Origin: JBKPNX01 sp046732855
GTDB taxonomy: Bacteria; Pseudomonadota; Alphaproteobacteria; Geminicoccales; Geminicoccaceae
Assembly (NCBI GenBank): GCA_046732855.1
Contig: JBKPNX010000277.1
Coordinates: 1 to 33,525 of the forward strand
Direction of reading: 5' to 3'
Length of the DNA stretch: 33,525 bases
Shown: positions 22,431 through 30,662 of the stretch, piece by piece
How the letters are laid out: the number at the start of each line of letters is the position of its first letter
How positions within the stretch are numbered: the stretch's first letter is position 1
The notes under the pieces: model-generated
The model's input: the letters and a program-made list of their open reading frames with translations, nothing else
Told to the model about the DNA's origin: nothing
The model's database searches: none
Translations under genes and position numbers: made by a program

Positions 22431-24155
22431 ATGCGTGAGTGCCAGGGCTTGACGCGCTGGGCGCTTGCTACCCTACTCCTGCTCGGCGCGTGCGCGAACG
22501 GCGCCGACGCGCCAACCGTCGCGGTGCCCCCGGCGCCGTCGGCCGGCCCGGTGGCGCAGAGCGGTGGCCTGCCGCCGGCTGACTCCCCGGCCGCCTCCAA
22601 CGCTGCGCTCGAGAGTGGCGGCACGATCGCCGCACTCGACGCTGCGACCGGACCCGGCGCGCCCGACGGTGTGACGGCGATCGTCTCCGGCGCCGCGAAC
22701 GACTCGGTCGACGACATCCTCGGCGATCTCAAGAGCGGGCCCGATGCGCCGGTGCCGGCGCCGCCCGTGGTCGCGCCCGACGGGCGCACCGCTGCCGCCG
22801 TGGTCGCGGCGCGCCCGCGCGGCACCGTGGTCGGCTATCTGCTGATCGATCTCGAGAGCGGGCAGGTCCTCGCCGAGCTCAATCCGGATCTGCCCCTGAT
22901 TCCGGCCTCGACCGCCAAGCTCGCGACCGCCGTGGCCGCGCTCGACGTGCTCGGGCCCGAGCATCGCTTCAGCACCGAGCTGTTGGCGCGCGGCGCGCTG
23001 ACCGGCGGCGTGCTGCACGGCGATCTGATCCTGCGCGGCGGCGGCGATCCGTTTCTCGACCTGGCCGATCTGCTCGGCCTGGCGGTGCGCCTGAAGAACA
23101 GCGGCATCCGCGAGGTCGACGGCCGTTTCCTGATCGACGACACCGCGCTGCCGCGCTTTGCCGAGATCGAGCCGACCCAGCCGCCGGAAGCGCCCTACAA
23201 TCCGAGCATCGGGGCGCTCTCGGTCGCGTTCAACCGCGTTCACCTGGCGTGGTGGGGCGGCGGCCGGATCGATGCCGCGGCGCTGCCGCCGCTGAACGAG
23301 GCGCGCTTCGAGGCGGCCTCGCCGGGACAGCTGCCGCCGGGCGGGGTCGCACTCAAGAGCAGCGATGCGCGCACCGTGGTGTGGCGCGTCGCCGACCGCG
23401 GCCGGCGCCGCCAGCTCGCCGAGCTGCCGGTCAAGGACCCCGGCCTGCACGCCGGCTATCTGTTCCGCCGGCTCGCGGGCGCGCAAGGCATCTCGCTCGG
23501 CCCGCCGCTGCGCGGCGCCACGCCCGCCGGCGCCTCGATCGTGGCGGAGCATCAGAGCGTGCCGCTGCGCTATCTCGTGCAGGACATGCTGGTCTACAGC
23601 AACAACATGATGGCCGAGCTGATCGGGCTCGCGACCGCGCAGCGCCTTGGCGATACCTCGGCCGGCCTGGACGTGGCAGGCCAGCTTGTGCTCGGCCACC
23701 TGACCCGGCTCATGCCCGAGGTCGACTGGACCGGCGCGGCGCTCGGCAATATGTCCGGGCTCGACGGCACCGCGCGGTTCACCCCGCGCCAGCTCGCGGC
23801 GCTGGCGCGTTACGGCTGGGAGCACGAGGCGCTGCCGGCGCTGCTGGCCGGCGGCGGCTGGTCGGGCACGCTCACCCGGCGCTTCGCGGGCGCGGGCGAG
23901 GCGCTCCGCGTGTGGGCCAAGACCGGAACCATGAACTACGGCAGCGCGCTCGCCGGCTACCTGTTCCCGATGACCGATCGGCCGGCGGTGTTCGTGACCA
24001 TGGTCGCGGACACCGGGGCGCGCGACGCATACGACGGGCTGCTGCCGTACCCGGGGCCGGCGGCGCGCGCCGCGGCGGGCGCGTGGCTCAGTCGCGCGAG
24101 CGCTCTCCAGGACGCGCTGGTCGAGAGCTGGCTGCAGCCGATGCCGACCAGCTGA
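22431..24155 (+). CDS. dacB: D-alanyl-D-alanine carboxypeptidase/endopeptidase, PBP4 (S13) type
   Basis: The 574-residue penicillin-binding protein trims D-Ala from peptidoglycan stems or cuts cross-links. Catalytic motifs are S160-T-A-K163, S390-N-N392 and K497-T-G. The N-terminus has a lipobox-like LLGAC (Cys21), so it is probably a lipoprotein anchored outside the inner membrane or to the outer membrane, followed by a long Ala/Pro/Gly linker (about 22-125). Total length exceeds E. coli DacB (477 residues) mainly through this linker. The start has GGAG 8 nt upstream. Gene name is by family. Confidence 0.93.
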   Translation: MRECQGLTRWALATLLLLGACANGADAPTVAVPPAPSAGPVAQSGGLPPADSPAASNAALESGGTIAALDAATGPGAPDGVTAIVSGAANDSVDDILGDLKSGPDAPVPAPPVVAPDGRTAAAVVAARPRGTVVGYLLIDLESGQVLAELNPDLPLIPASTAKLATAVAALDVLGPEHRFSTELLARGALTGGVLHGDLILRGGGDPFLDLADLLGLAVRLKNSGIREVDGRFLIDDTALPRFAEIEPTQPPEAPYNPSIGALSVAFNRVHLAWWGGGRIDAAALPPLNEARFEAASPGQLPPGGVALKSSDARTVVWRVADRGRRRQLAELPVKDPGLHAGYLFRRLAGAQGISLGPPLRGATPAGASIVAEHQSVPLRYLVQDMLVYSNNMMAELIGLATAQRLGDTSAGLDVAGQLVLGHLTRLMPEVDWTGAALGNMSGLDGTARFTPRQLAALARYGWEHEALPALLAGGGWSGTLTRRFAGAGEALRVWAKTGTMNYGSALAGYLFPMTDRPAVFVTMVADTGARDAYDGLLPYPGPAARAAAGAWLSRASALQDALVESWLQPMPTS

Positions 24156-24489
24156 GGCGTGGGCGGCCGCTGGCATGGGGCGCGCGCCAGAGCATGATCG
24201 CCGAGGGCCGGCGTTCAATCTCCGGCGCGATCTCCAACACCGTCAACCTGCGGGCGACCGCCGCGGTCCAAGACTGCGTGACTGCCGTGAAGGCGCACTT
24301 CGACCCGGCGCACCGCGGCGCGGGTCCGGCCTGGCGCGGTCGCACCGCGCGAACGCGCACGCCGTGATCATTTCGCGCGGTTGCACGAACGGGCTGCGCG
24401 CCGGCATCGATCATCGATGACATACGCGGCCATGAGCGGACCGGCCCGGATGCCGCGGCCGAGATAGGCCTTGCCATGATCCCAGCGGC
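24156..24489. other. Intergenic region, possible tiny ORF
   Basis: No homologous gene is recognised. An ATG-started 57-codon frame on the plus strand (24194-24367) has high GC at third positions like real genes here, but also no ribosome site and no family I know, so I do not call it. The region ends in front of the transporter, whose start is uncertain. Confidence 0.4.
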
Positions 24490-25719
24490 TTGACCGGCCT
24501 CGTCCTCGTCGTCTTCGCCGCCGTCTATCTCGGCATGGCGATCGGTCGCTGGCCGGGGCTCAAGGTCGATCGCACCGGCATCGCCCTGCTCGGCGCGATC
24601 GTGCTCTACGGCAGCGGCGCGATCGACGGCGCTGCGGTGCTCGCAGCGATCGACTTTCCCACCCTGGTCGTCCTGTTCGGGCTGATGATTCTCTCGGCCC
24701 AGTTCGCCGCGTGCGGCTTCTATGACTGGTGCTCGACGCGGATCGCGACCGCCGCGATGCCGCCCGCGGCGCTGCTCGCGAGCACGGTCGTCGCCGGCGG
24801 CGTGCTGGCGGCGGTGCTGGCCAACGACGTGGTGGTGTTCGCGATGACCCCCTTGTTGTGCGCGGGGCTGATCCAGCGCGGTCTCGACCCGCGCCCGTTC
24901 GTGATCGCGCTCGCCGGCGGCGCCAACGCCGGGTCCGCGGCGACCATCATCGGCAACCCGCAGAACATCCTGATCGGCGAAGTCGGGCAGCTGGAGTTCT
25001 GGCCGTTCCTGACCGCCTGCGCGCCGCCTGCGCTCGCCGGCCTCGCGAGCGTGTTCCTGGTGGTCTGGTGGCGGTGGCGCCGACGCTGGGCGGCGAGCGC
25101 TGGCCCGGCCGGCGGCCTGGCCGCGCCCGAACTCGATCGGCCGGGACTGGTCAAGGCGTCGCTGGGCGGCTTCCTCCTCCTGCTCCTGTTCGCGACGCCC
25201 TTGCCGCACGTCGAGGGCGTGCTGCTGGTTGCCGGCTTCTTGCTGGTCAGCAGGCGGCTGGCGACCCGTACCATGCTCGGCTTGGTCGACTGGCATCTGC
25301 TGGTGCTGTTCGGCGGCCTGTTCGTGGTCACTGCGGCGCTCGCCGAGACCGGGCTGCCCGATCAGGCGGTCCGCTGGCTGGCGGCGCATGGGCTGCGCGC
25401 CGACAGCCTCGCCGTCCTGGCGCCGCTCACGCTGTTCGGCGCGAACACCATCGGCAACGTGCCGCTGGTCGTGCTCCTGCTCGCGGTCGCGCCCTCGCTG
25501 AGCGAGGGCGCGTTCTATGCGCTCGCCGTGCTCTCGACGCTTGCCGGCAACCTGCTGGTGGTCGGCAGCCTCGCCAACATCATCGCGGTCGAGCGGGCGC
25601 GGGATGCCGGGGTTGCCCTCGGCTTTGCCGAGCATGCCCGCTGCGGCGTACCGATGACGCTGTTGTCGTTGCTGCTCGCGCTGGCCTGGCTGGTCGCAAT
25701 CGGCCACGTGCCCTTGTGA
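24490..25719 (+). CDS. ArsB/SLC13-superfamily membrane transporter
   Basis: The 409-residue protein has about ten hydrophobic helices. Two inverted half-repeats each carry an Asn-rich re-entrant motif: VLANDVVVFAMTP and NAGSAATIIGNPQNILIG in the first, and FGANTIGNVPLVVLLL plus NLLVVGSLANIIAVERA in the second. This is the signature of the ion-transporter superfamily that includes ArsB, CitM, NhaD and SLC13 dicarboxylate carriers. The substrate could be an anion, a dicarboxylate or an oxyanion and cannot be told. The TTG start is the first in-frame option, has little SD support, and could move. It is followed at once by tandem 54-bp repeats. Confidence 0.8.
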   Translation: MTGLVLVVFAAVYLGMAIGRWPGLKVDRTGIALLGAIVLYGSGAIDGAAVLAAIDFPTLVVLFGLMILSAQFAACGFYDWCSTRIATAAMPPAALLASTVVAGGVLAAVLANDVVVFAMTPLLCAGLIQRGLDPRPFVIALAGGANAGSAATIIGNPQNILIGEVGQLEFWPFLTACAPPALAGLASVFLVVWWRWRRRWAASAGPAGGLAAPELDRPGLVKASLGGFLLLLLFATPLPHVEGVLLVAGFLLVSRRLATRTMLGLVDWHLLVLFGGLFVVTAALAETGLPDQAVRWLAAHGLRADSLAVLAPLTLFGANTIGNVPLVVLLLAVAPSLSEGAFYALAVLSTLAGNLLVVGSLANIIAVERARDAGVALGFAEHARCGVPMTLLSLLLALAWLVAIGHVPL

Positions 25720-25736
25720 GCGGCGTGGCCGCGGTG

Positions 25737-25954
25737 CGGGCGGCCCGCATCGTGCTCCATCGGCCCGGCCTCGGGGCGTCGCCTGAGTCGCGGGCGGGCC
25801 GCATGGTGCTCCATCGGCGCCGGGGCGCCCGGTCGCCTGAGTCGCGGGCGGCCCGCATGGTGCTCCATCGGCCCGGCCCCGGGGCATCGCCTGACGTAGT
25901 TGGCGGCTCGCATGGTGCATCCGTCGGCGCGGCGGCGGCCGGTCGCCTGATGTA
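25737..25954. repeat. Four tandem 54-bp repeats downstream of the transporter
   Basis: Units lie at 25737-25790, 25791-25844, 25845-25898 and 25899-25954 (the last 56 bp and more diverged). Each carries a GGGCGG-CCGC block, a near-invariant CATGGTGCTCCATCGG segment whose ATGG/CCAT arms can form a small hairpin, and a TCGCCTGA block. The array starts 18 nt after the transporter stop. As 54 is a multiple of three, a minus-strand frame stays open through it with an ADGAPCGPPATQAT-type repeat. I regard this as a byproduct rather than a gene. Possible roles: 3' mRNA structure or neutral minisatellite. Confidence 0.85.
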
Positions 25955-26008
25955 ATCTCGGAAGCGATAACGACCCGGACGCGGTGTCGGGCAAGCCGGC
26001 GCTGTCGG

Positions 26009-26656
26009 CTATCTGGTCACCGCTTCGGGCTGCACCGGACGGCCCGTCGACCGGGGCTGGCCCGCCGGGGCCCCTACGCCGATCTCGCTCCGTCGCTCGG
26101 CGCGGCCGACGGCCGCCGCGGTCGGTTCATACTGCTGCCAGGACAGCGGCAGGCCGAGGCGCCCCGCCCAGTCCCGCGCCCGTCGCTCGATCAGCGCCGG
26201 TTCCTTCGCGCGCGCCAACTCGATCGCCTTCGCCGGCTCAGCGTGCCCCAATTGAACCACATACCAGCTGCGCACGCCCGCGCGATGCGTCCGGAGTTCC
26301 CGGTAGGCGCGGACTTCCCTGTAGTTGGCGAGCGGTTCACGCCAGGCGCGGCTCCCGCGTAGCGAGCGGTCGGTCACCGCGATCGTCCCCTGGCTGACGA
26401 CCACGGTGCGCCCGCGCACCATCCAGTCCACGGCGAGCAGCGCGAGCGCCAGGCCGACGGCGCCCACGAGGTAAGCGCCGGGCGCGCCGAGGCCGGGTAC
26501 GATCGCCGGGTCGCCGGCCGCGAGCCCGTGGAGGGCTGCCCAGAGCCACAGGACCGCCATGACCAGCAGCAGCGCGCCGAGGGGCGCCCGGGTGGCGCGC
26601 CGGATCCGGAGCAATGGGGTATCCGTTGCCGGTCGCCTGTCCACGGTCGCTCGCAT
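26009..26656 (-). CDS. Two-TM membrane protein of unknown function (PH-like tail)
   Basis: The 215-residue protein has two predicted membrane helices (about 25-49 and 58-80), then a soluble domain (WMVRGRTVVVSQGTIAVTDRSLRG, NYREVRAYRELRTHRAGVRSWYVVQLGH, PALIERRARDWAGRLGLPL) reminiscent of bacterial PH-like or DUF2244-like membrane proteins. I cannot name the family with confidence. The C-terminal 35 residues are Arg/Pro/Gly-rich and may be disordered. The ATG start has AAGGA about 11 nt upstream. Confidence 0.6.
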   Translation of the reverse strand: MRATVDRRPATDTPLLRIRRATRAPLGALLLVMAVLWLWAALHGLAAGDPAIVPGLGAPGAYLVGAVGLALALLAVDWMVRGRTVVVSQGTIAVTDRSLRGSRAWREPLANYREVRAYRELRTHRAGVRSWYVVQLGHAEPAKAIELARAKEPALIERRARDWAGRLGLPLSWQQYEPTAAAVGRAERRSEIGVGAPAGQPRSTGRPVQPEAVTR

Positions 26657-27126
26657 CGCCCCTGGTCCTTGCCCGGTCGCTTCACCACACGGTGGTACGC
26701 TCGAGTGGTTAACAAAGCGTCAATCCACCCCTCACACGCTACCGTCGCGCGCACGAGGGATCCGCCCGCCCCGCGCGGATAACGGTCGGCAATGGGCAGA
26801 TCGCCGGCTGCGCCGGTTGCGGCAGGAGCGGCGGGTGGATCAGCCGTTGGGGCTGTCGAGCCGCGGCGCAATTCCCCGGCGGCCACCGGTTCGCCCGGCG
26901 CTATGGTGCGTGGCCGCTGCCACCCGGGATGGAGCCGCGCCAGCCCATGTGGAGGTCGCGGCTGCCGCCTCAAAAAGCCTTGAAGAACACCGGCCAACCC
27001 TTGCCGCGTGGCCGAGGCTCCGCGTGCTCAGCCCGCCGACGGGAACCGGCCGAGGAATCCTTTGACACGTGCGCAGCGCGGTGCCATCTGCTGCAGCAGG
27101 CGCAACAACGGAAAGGAGGTGATCCA
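26657..27126. other. Intergenic region with promoter for a small transcript
   Basis: This 470-nt stretch shows no gene I can support. Near its end, a perfect TTGACA (27062-27067) could drive a short transcript starting near 27097. The segment 17 nt after it (CATCTG) is a weak -10. The extended Shine-Dalgarno GAAAGGAGGTGATCCA occupies 27111-27126. Confidence 0.45.
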
Positions 27127-27198
27127 ATGTCTCACGTCATGGTGGCGCGTCGGGTACCGGCGAATGAGGCTTTGGTCACGTCCGCCAGGACCGGGTGA
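27127..27198 (+). CDS. Possible 23-residue small protein with extreme Shine-Dalgarno
   Basis: A 23-codon ORF (MSHVMVARRVPANEAL, then seven more residues) begins at once after GAAAGGAGGTGATCCA (27111-27126), 16 nt that are the exact complement of the conserved 3' end of 16S rRNA. The core AGGAGG is 7 nt from the ATG. A strong terminator closes the unit 60 nt downstream. The N-terminus has a faint resemblance to ribosomal protein S21 (MxxVxV...xxxxAL), but no S21 continuation exists in any frame. It may encode a micropeptide, a leader, or a decayed rpsU copy. Function is unassigned. Confidence 0.45.
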   Translation: MSHVMVARRVPANEALVTSARTG

Positions 27199-27256
27199 CG
27201 ACGCGGAGCTAGAACAAGCATCGAGAATTCCGCGTAACGCCACCTTACGTGCTGTG

Positions 27257-27293
27257 CGGGCCGCCGTCGGCTGTGACGGCGGCCCGTTTCTTT
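27257..27293 (+). terminator. Strong intrinsic terminator
   Basis: A 12-bp perfect GC-rich stem (27257-27268 with 27275-27286), a 6-nt loop GGCTGT and the tail TTTCTTT (27287-27293) form a canonical Rho-independent terminator reading on the plus strand. The opposite strand lacks a T-tract. It ends the small transcript that starts near 27097 and sits about 190 nt before the convergent cyclase stop. Confidence 0.9.
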
Positions 27294-27483
27294 GCGCCGC
27301 CGGGCGCCGGGCGCAGCGACCGTGCTCGCGCGCTGCCGAGCGCGAGCGACGAGCTCAGCGCCGCGTCACTGAGGATCCAAGATTGGGTCCATAGGCCGGG
27401 CCACGGGACCGCCGCCCGCGGCACCGAATCCCGCCTGACCCGCGCGCGGCGCCGTCCAAGACGCTTCCCGAGGCAAGTGCGGT

Positions 27484-29259
27484 TTACGGCGTGAGGCCGG
27501 CCTTGAGCAGCCCTTCGCGATGGTGCGCGCGGTCGCCCTCGTGCTTGTAGTGGAGCGTCGCGAGATAGGCGTCGACCGCGAACTCGGGCTGGCGGCTCGT
27601 CACCTGGGCCGCGTGGGCGCGCGCGGCGGTCGCATCGCCCATCTGAGCGCAGGCGGCGGCCATGAACGCATGGTGGGTGTGATCGGGCCGGCTGATCCGG
27701 GCGAACGCCTCGACCGCCTCGGCGTAGCGCTGCGCCACGAAATACGCGCGCCCCAGGTGGCTCCAGTAGCGCTCGGGGTGGTAGGGATTGAGGCGCATCG
27801 CGTTCCGGATCCACTCGATGCCCTCGTCCGGCCGGCCGAGCCAGGTCAGCAGCTCGCCCTGCTGCACCACGATCAGGTCGTTGTTGGGATTGAGCGCGAG
27901 CGCCCGCTCCTGATGGTACGTCGCGCGGTCGTGATCGTCATGGACCAGGCTGGCCGCGGCGAGGATGCGGTGCACGTCGCTGTCGTTCTCGTCGAGGGCC
28001 AGCGCGACCTCCAGCTCCTTCGTGATGCGCTGGAAGGTGGCCTCGCGATCCTCGCACCAGTCGTAAATCCATCCTTGGCCCAGGACGCAGCCGAGCCAGG
28101 CGTGGGCGTGGGCGTACTTGGGATCGAGCGCAATCGCGCGCTCGAGCAGCCGCTGCGCCTCGGCGTTGTCCTGCCGGGTCGAGCGATGGTGCAGGACCTT
28201 GCCCGCGAGCACGCACTCGTACGCCGCCATGCTGTCGGTCGGCTTGCGCTTGGCGCGCTCATGGCTCGCTGCCTCGACCCGCCCCGGCAAGGTCGCGACG
28301 ATCGCCGCGGTCACCTCGTCCTGAATCGCGAAGATGTCCTCGAGCTCGCGGTCGTAGCGCTCGGCCCAGACGTGGCGGTCGCATTCGGCATCGATCAGCT
28401 GCACGGTCACCCGCACGCGCCGGCCGGCCTTGCGCACGCTGCCTTCGACCACGTAGTTGACGCCGAACTCGGCCGCCACGTCCTGGATCCTGACCGCGCG
28501 ATTCTTGTACACGAATGCCGAGTTACGCGAGATCACGAACAGGTCGCGAAAGCGGGACAGCGCGGTGATGATGTCTTCGGTCAGGCCATCGGCGAAGAAC
28601 TCCTGGTCGGGATCGCCGCTCATATTGGCGAACGGCAGCACCGCGATCGAGGGCTTGTCGATTACTGCGCCCACCACGCCCTTGGGCCGCGCCGCCTGGC
28701 CCGGCGATGGAGCGGCGCCGCCTATGCGGCCGTCGAGGCTCACGCGATAGACGCGGATCGACCGCGAGATGTTCTTGATGCTCTGCTCGCCGAGATCCTC
28801 GAAGCCGACCCCCAGGCGCTCCCCGACCTGATCGCGGATCGCGCCCGACACGCAGATGCCGCCTGGCTCGGCGAGTTCCTGCAGGCGCGCGGCGACGTTG
28901 ACGCCATCGCCGAAGATGTCGTCGTCCTCGCTGATCACGTCGCACAGGTTGATCGCGATACGAAAGCGGATCTCGCGCTCGGGCGTGGCGTCGCTGTTGC
29001 GCTGCGCCATTCCACGCTGGATCTCGACGGCGCAGGCCACGGCGTCGGCGACGCTTTGAAACTCGACCAGCATGCCGTCGCCGGCGGTCTTGATCAGCCG
29101 GCCCCGGTTCTTGGCGATCGCCGGGTCGAGCAACTCGACGCGATGGGTCTTGAGGCGCGCGAGCGTGCCCGTCTCGTCGGCTTCCATCAGCCGGCTGTAG
29201 CCGACCATGTCGGCGGCGAGAATGGCGGCGAGGCGACGTTCGACCGTGCGCTGGTTCAT
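27484..29259 (-). CDS. Class III adenylate/guanylate cyclase with TolB-N-like and TPR domains
   Basis: The 591-residue protein has an N-terminal CHD cyclase domain (1-175). Metal-binding Asp are D17 (AADMVGYSRL) and D61 (KTAGDGMLVEF). Substrate residues K57 and D118 fit adenine recognition, and transition-state residues N121 and R125 (GDGVNVAARL) are present, so activity is likely. The middle domain (about 200-325; KPSIAVLPFANMSGDPDQEFFADGLTEDIITAL, VEGSVRKAGRRVRVTVQLIDAE, DRHVWAERYDRELEDIFAIQDEV) is TolB-N-like and resembles the C-terminal domain at 2923-3873. TPR repeats fill about 350-590. No membrane helix is visible, so it is cytosolic. Regulation through TPR partners is inference. Confidence 0.92.
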   Translation of the reverse strand: MNQRTVERRLAAILAADMVGYSRLMEADETGTLARLKTHRVELLDPAIAKNRGRLIKTAGDGMLVEFQSVADAVACAVEIQRGMAQRNSDATPEREIRFRIAINLCDVISEDDDIFGDGVNVAARLQELAEPGGICVSGAIRDQVGERLGVGFEDLGEQSIKNISRSIRVYRVSLDGRIGGAAPSPGQAARPKGVVGAVIDKPSIAVLPFANMSGDPDQEFFADGLTEDIITALSRFRDLFVISRNSAFVYKNRAVRIQDVAAEFGVNYVVEGSVRKAGRRVRVTVQLIDAECDRHVWAERYDRELEDIFAIQDEVTAAIVATLPGRVEAASHERAKRKPTDSMAAYECVLAGKVLHHRSTRQDNAEAQRLLERAIALDPKYAHAHAWLGCVLGQGWIYDWCEDREATFQRITKELEVALALDENDSDVHRILAAASLVHDDHDRATYHQERALALNPNNDLIVVQQGELLTWLGRPDEGIEWIRNAMRLNPYHPERYWSHLGRAYFVAQRYAEAVEAFARISRPDHTHHAFMAAACAQMGDATAARAHAAQVTSRQPEFAVDAYLATLHYKHEGDRAHHREGLLKAGLTP

Positions 29260-29357
29260 GGCGACAATGTAGCAGGGGGAAGGGCGGCGACAAAGGGGCC
29301 GAAGGCGGTATGTCCTGACCGGGTCTGGCGCGCTCGAACCTGATCCGGGAGCTGGCG

Positions 29358-29621
29358 GTGAGAGCGCCCCGAAGGCGCTCGCCGCGCGGCGGCTATAGCA
29401 GGGCCGACCTCGATCAGCTGCGCGCGGCGTCGGGCGAAATTCCGGTCGTCAGCACTCCCGTGAAGGTGCAGGTGAAGGGCCGCGGCTTCTCCTGGTACAG
29501 CCCGGCGCTGAAGCCCCCGCTCGAGAGGGTTGCGACGGATCTGGGCATCGAGCCGCGCGACCGGGAGCAGGATGGCGGCTGCAAGAATCACATCTGGACG
29601 CGATCCGGCCGGACGCAGTAG
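29358..29621 (+). CDS. Small hypothetical protein, coding-like but unrecognised
   Basis: The 87-codon frame begins with GTG at 29358 after GGGAG with a 6-nt gap. From the GYSRADLDQLRAASGEIP stretch to the stop it shows strong third-position GC bias like neighbouring genes, and includes VKVQVKGRGFSWYSP and EPRDREQDGGCKNHIWTR. No family is recognised. The first ~12 residues are Arg/Pro-rich and may be upstream of the true start. It is divergent from the cyclase and 71 nt ahead of the next gene. Confidence 0.4.
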   Translation: MRAPRRRSPRGGYSRADLDQLRAASGEIPVVSTPVKVQVKGRGFSWYSPALKPPLERVATDLGIEPRDREQDGGCKNHIWTRSGRTQ

Positions 29622-29692
29622 GTTCGCTCGGCCCGGAGCCGGGTTGTCGATCCGGTGAGGGTGGGTGTGTCGATATGACGGGGAGGAAGTCA

Positions 29693-30583
29693 ATGAGGCG
29701 TTCACTTGTTCTCGGGGCGGCTTTGTCCGTGGCGATCGGGGCATTGGCGACGAACGCGCTCGCCGAGTCGCCGGCGGGGATGAAACTCTATGCGTTCAGC
29801 TCGGGTGCCCTGACGATCGGCAAAGGCGTCCTGCAGAACTTCGGTCCGATGGATCCGCCGATCCAGATTCCGGTTGGCTTCTTCGTGATCAAGCACCCCA
29901 ATGGCAATGTCCTGTTCGACACCGGCAATAACGACAAGATCATCACCGACCCGAGTTACTGGGGCCCCTTGTTCAAGGCGCTCAAACCAGTGGTCACGCC
30001 CGATGTGGCGATCGACGCACAGCTGCAAAAGATCGACCTGAAACCCGACGACATCAAATACGTCGTGGTCAGCCACATGCACCTCGACCACGGCGGCAAC
30101 GTCGCCAAGTTCCCCAACTCGACCATCGTCCTGCAAAGGGATGAGATCGAGTACGCGAGTTGGCCTGACGAGCCCTTCAGCGGCCCCTTCATCCCGGGCG
30201 ACGTCGCGGTGCTGCGCTCCAAGGTCGGCAGCGACAAACCGAACGCCTTCAACATGCTGGTCCTGAATGGTGACATGGACCTGTTCCGCGACGGCAGCGT
30301 CGTGGTCAAGAGCGCGCGCGGGCACACCAAGGGCTCGCAGATGCTGGTCGTGCGCCTGCCCAACACCGGCCCGGTCATCCTTACCGGGGACAACGTGTAT
30401 TTCCGCGAGAACGTGGAAAAGCACCTGCCCCCGAACCTGGTGCTCGCCTATGACCCGGGCGGGATCATGCGCGCCTACGATTTCATCCGCTACATGATGG
30501 CGACCGAGGACGCGGACTTCTTCACCGCGCACGACCCGGATGCCTTCAAGGCGATGAAAAAGGCGCCCGATTTCTACGACTGA
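29693..30583 (+). CDS. Exported metallo-beta-lactamase-fold protein, AHL-lactonase-like
   Basis: The 296-residue protein carries a signal peptide (MRRSLVLGAALSVAIGALAT, then NALA), so it should act in the periplasm. The zinc site is complete: H128-x-H130-x-D132-H133 (SHMHLDHGGN), H211 (ARGHTKGSQ), bridging D233 (TGDNVYF) and a C-terminal His in FFTAHDPDAF. The spacing and the NVLFDTGNN opening match the N-acyl homoserine lactonase/AttM group, which opens lactone rings of quorum signals. Many relatives have other lactone or ester substrates, so this is a family-level call. The ATG at 29693 is supported by GGAGG 6 nt upstream; the ATG at 29675 lacks this. Confidence 0.82.
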   Translation: MRRSLVLGAALSVAIGALATNALAESPAGMKLYAFSSGALTIGKGVLQNFGPMDPPIQIPVGFFVIKHPNGNVLFDTGNNDKIITDPSYWGPLFKALKPVVTPDVAIDAQLQKIDLKPDDIKYVVVSHMHLDHGGNVAKFPNSTIVLQRDEIEYASWPDEPFSGPFIPGDVAVLRSKVGSDKPNAFNMLVLNGDMDLFRDGSVVVKSARGHTKGSQMLVVRLPNTGPVILTGDNVYFRENVEKHLPPNLVLAYDPGGIMRAYDFIRYMMATEDADFFTAHDPDAFKAMKKAPDFYD

Positions 30584-30662
30584 TCGGGTGAAGTAGCCTC
30601 GTCACGTTCGCACCACGGTAGCGCAGGGGCAGTGATGCCCCGGCGCTTCGGTCTCCCGGGTC

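Noticed and set aside
24194..24367. 57-codon plus-strand ORF with high third-position GC
   Set aside because: No ribosome site and no recognisable family; left as a remark in the intergenic entry.
24088..25920. 610-codon minus-strand frame covering the transporter and the 54-bp repeats
   Set aside because: Antisense to a convincing membrane protein; the repetitive N-terminus simply translates the tandem repeats.
25737..25954. CRISPR array
   Set aside because: Repeats are contiguous with no unique spacers and no cas genes are present.
27127..27198. Intact ribosomal protein S21 gene
   Set aside because: Only the first ~16 residues look similar; a stop follows at codon 24 and no other frame continues the S21 core.
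27520..29343. 607-codon plus-strand frame opposite the cyclase
   Set aside because: Shadow of the cyclase-TPR gene, which has intact catalytic motifs.
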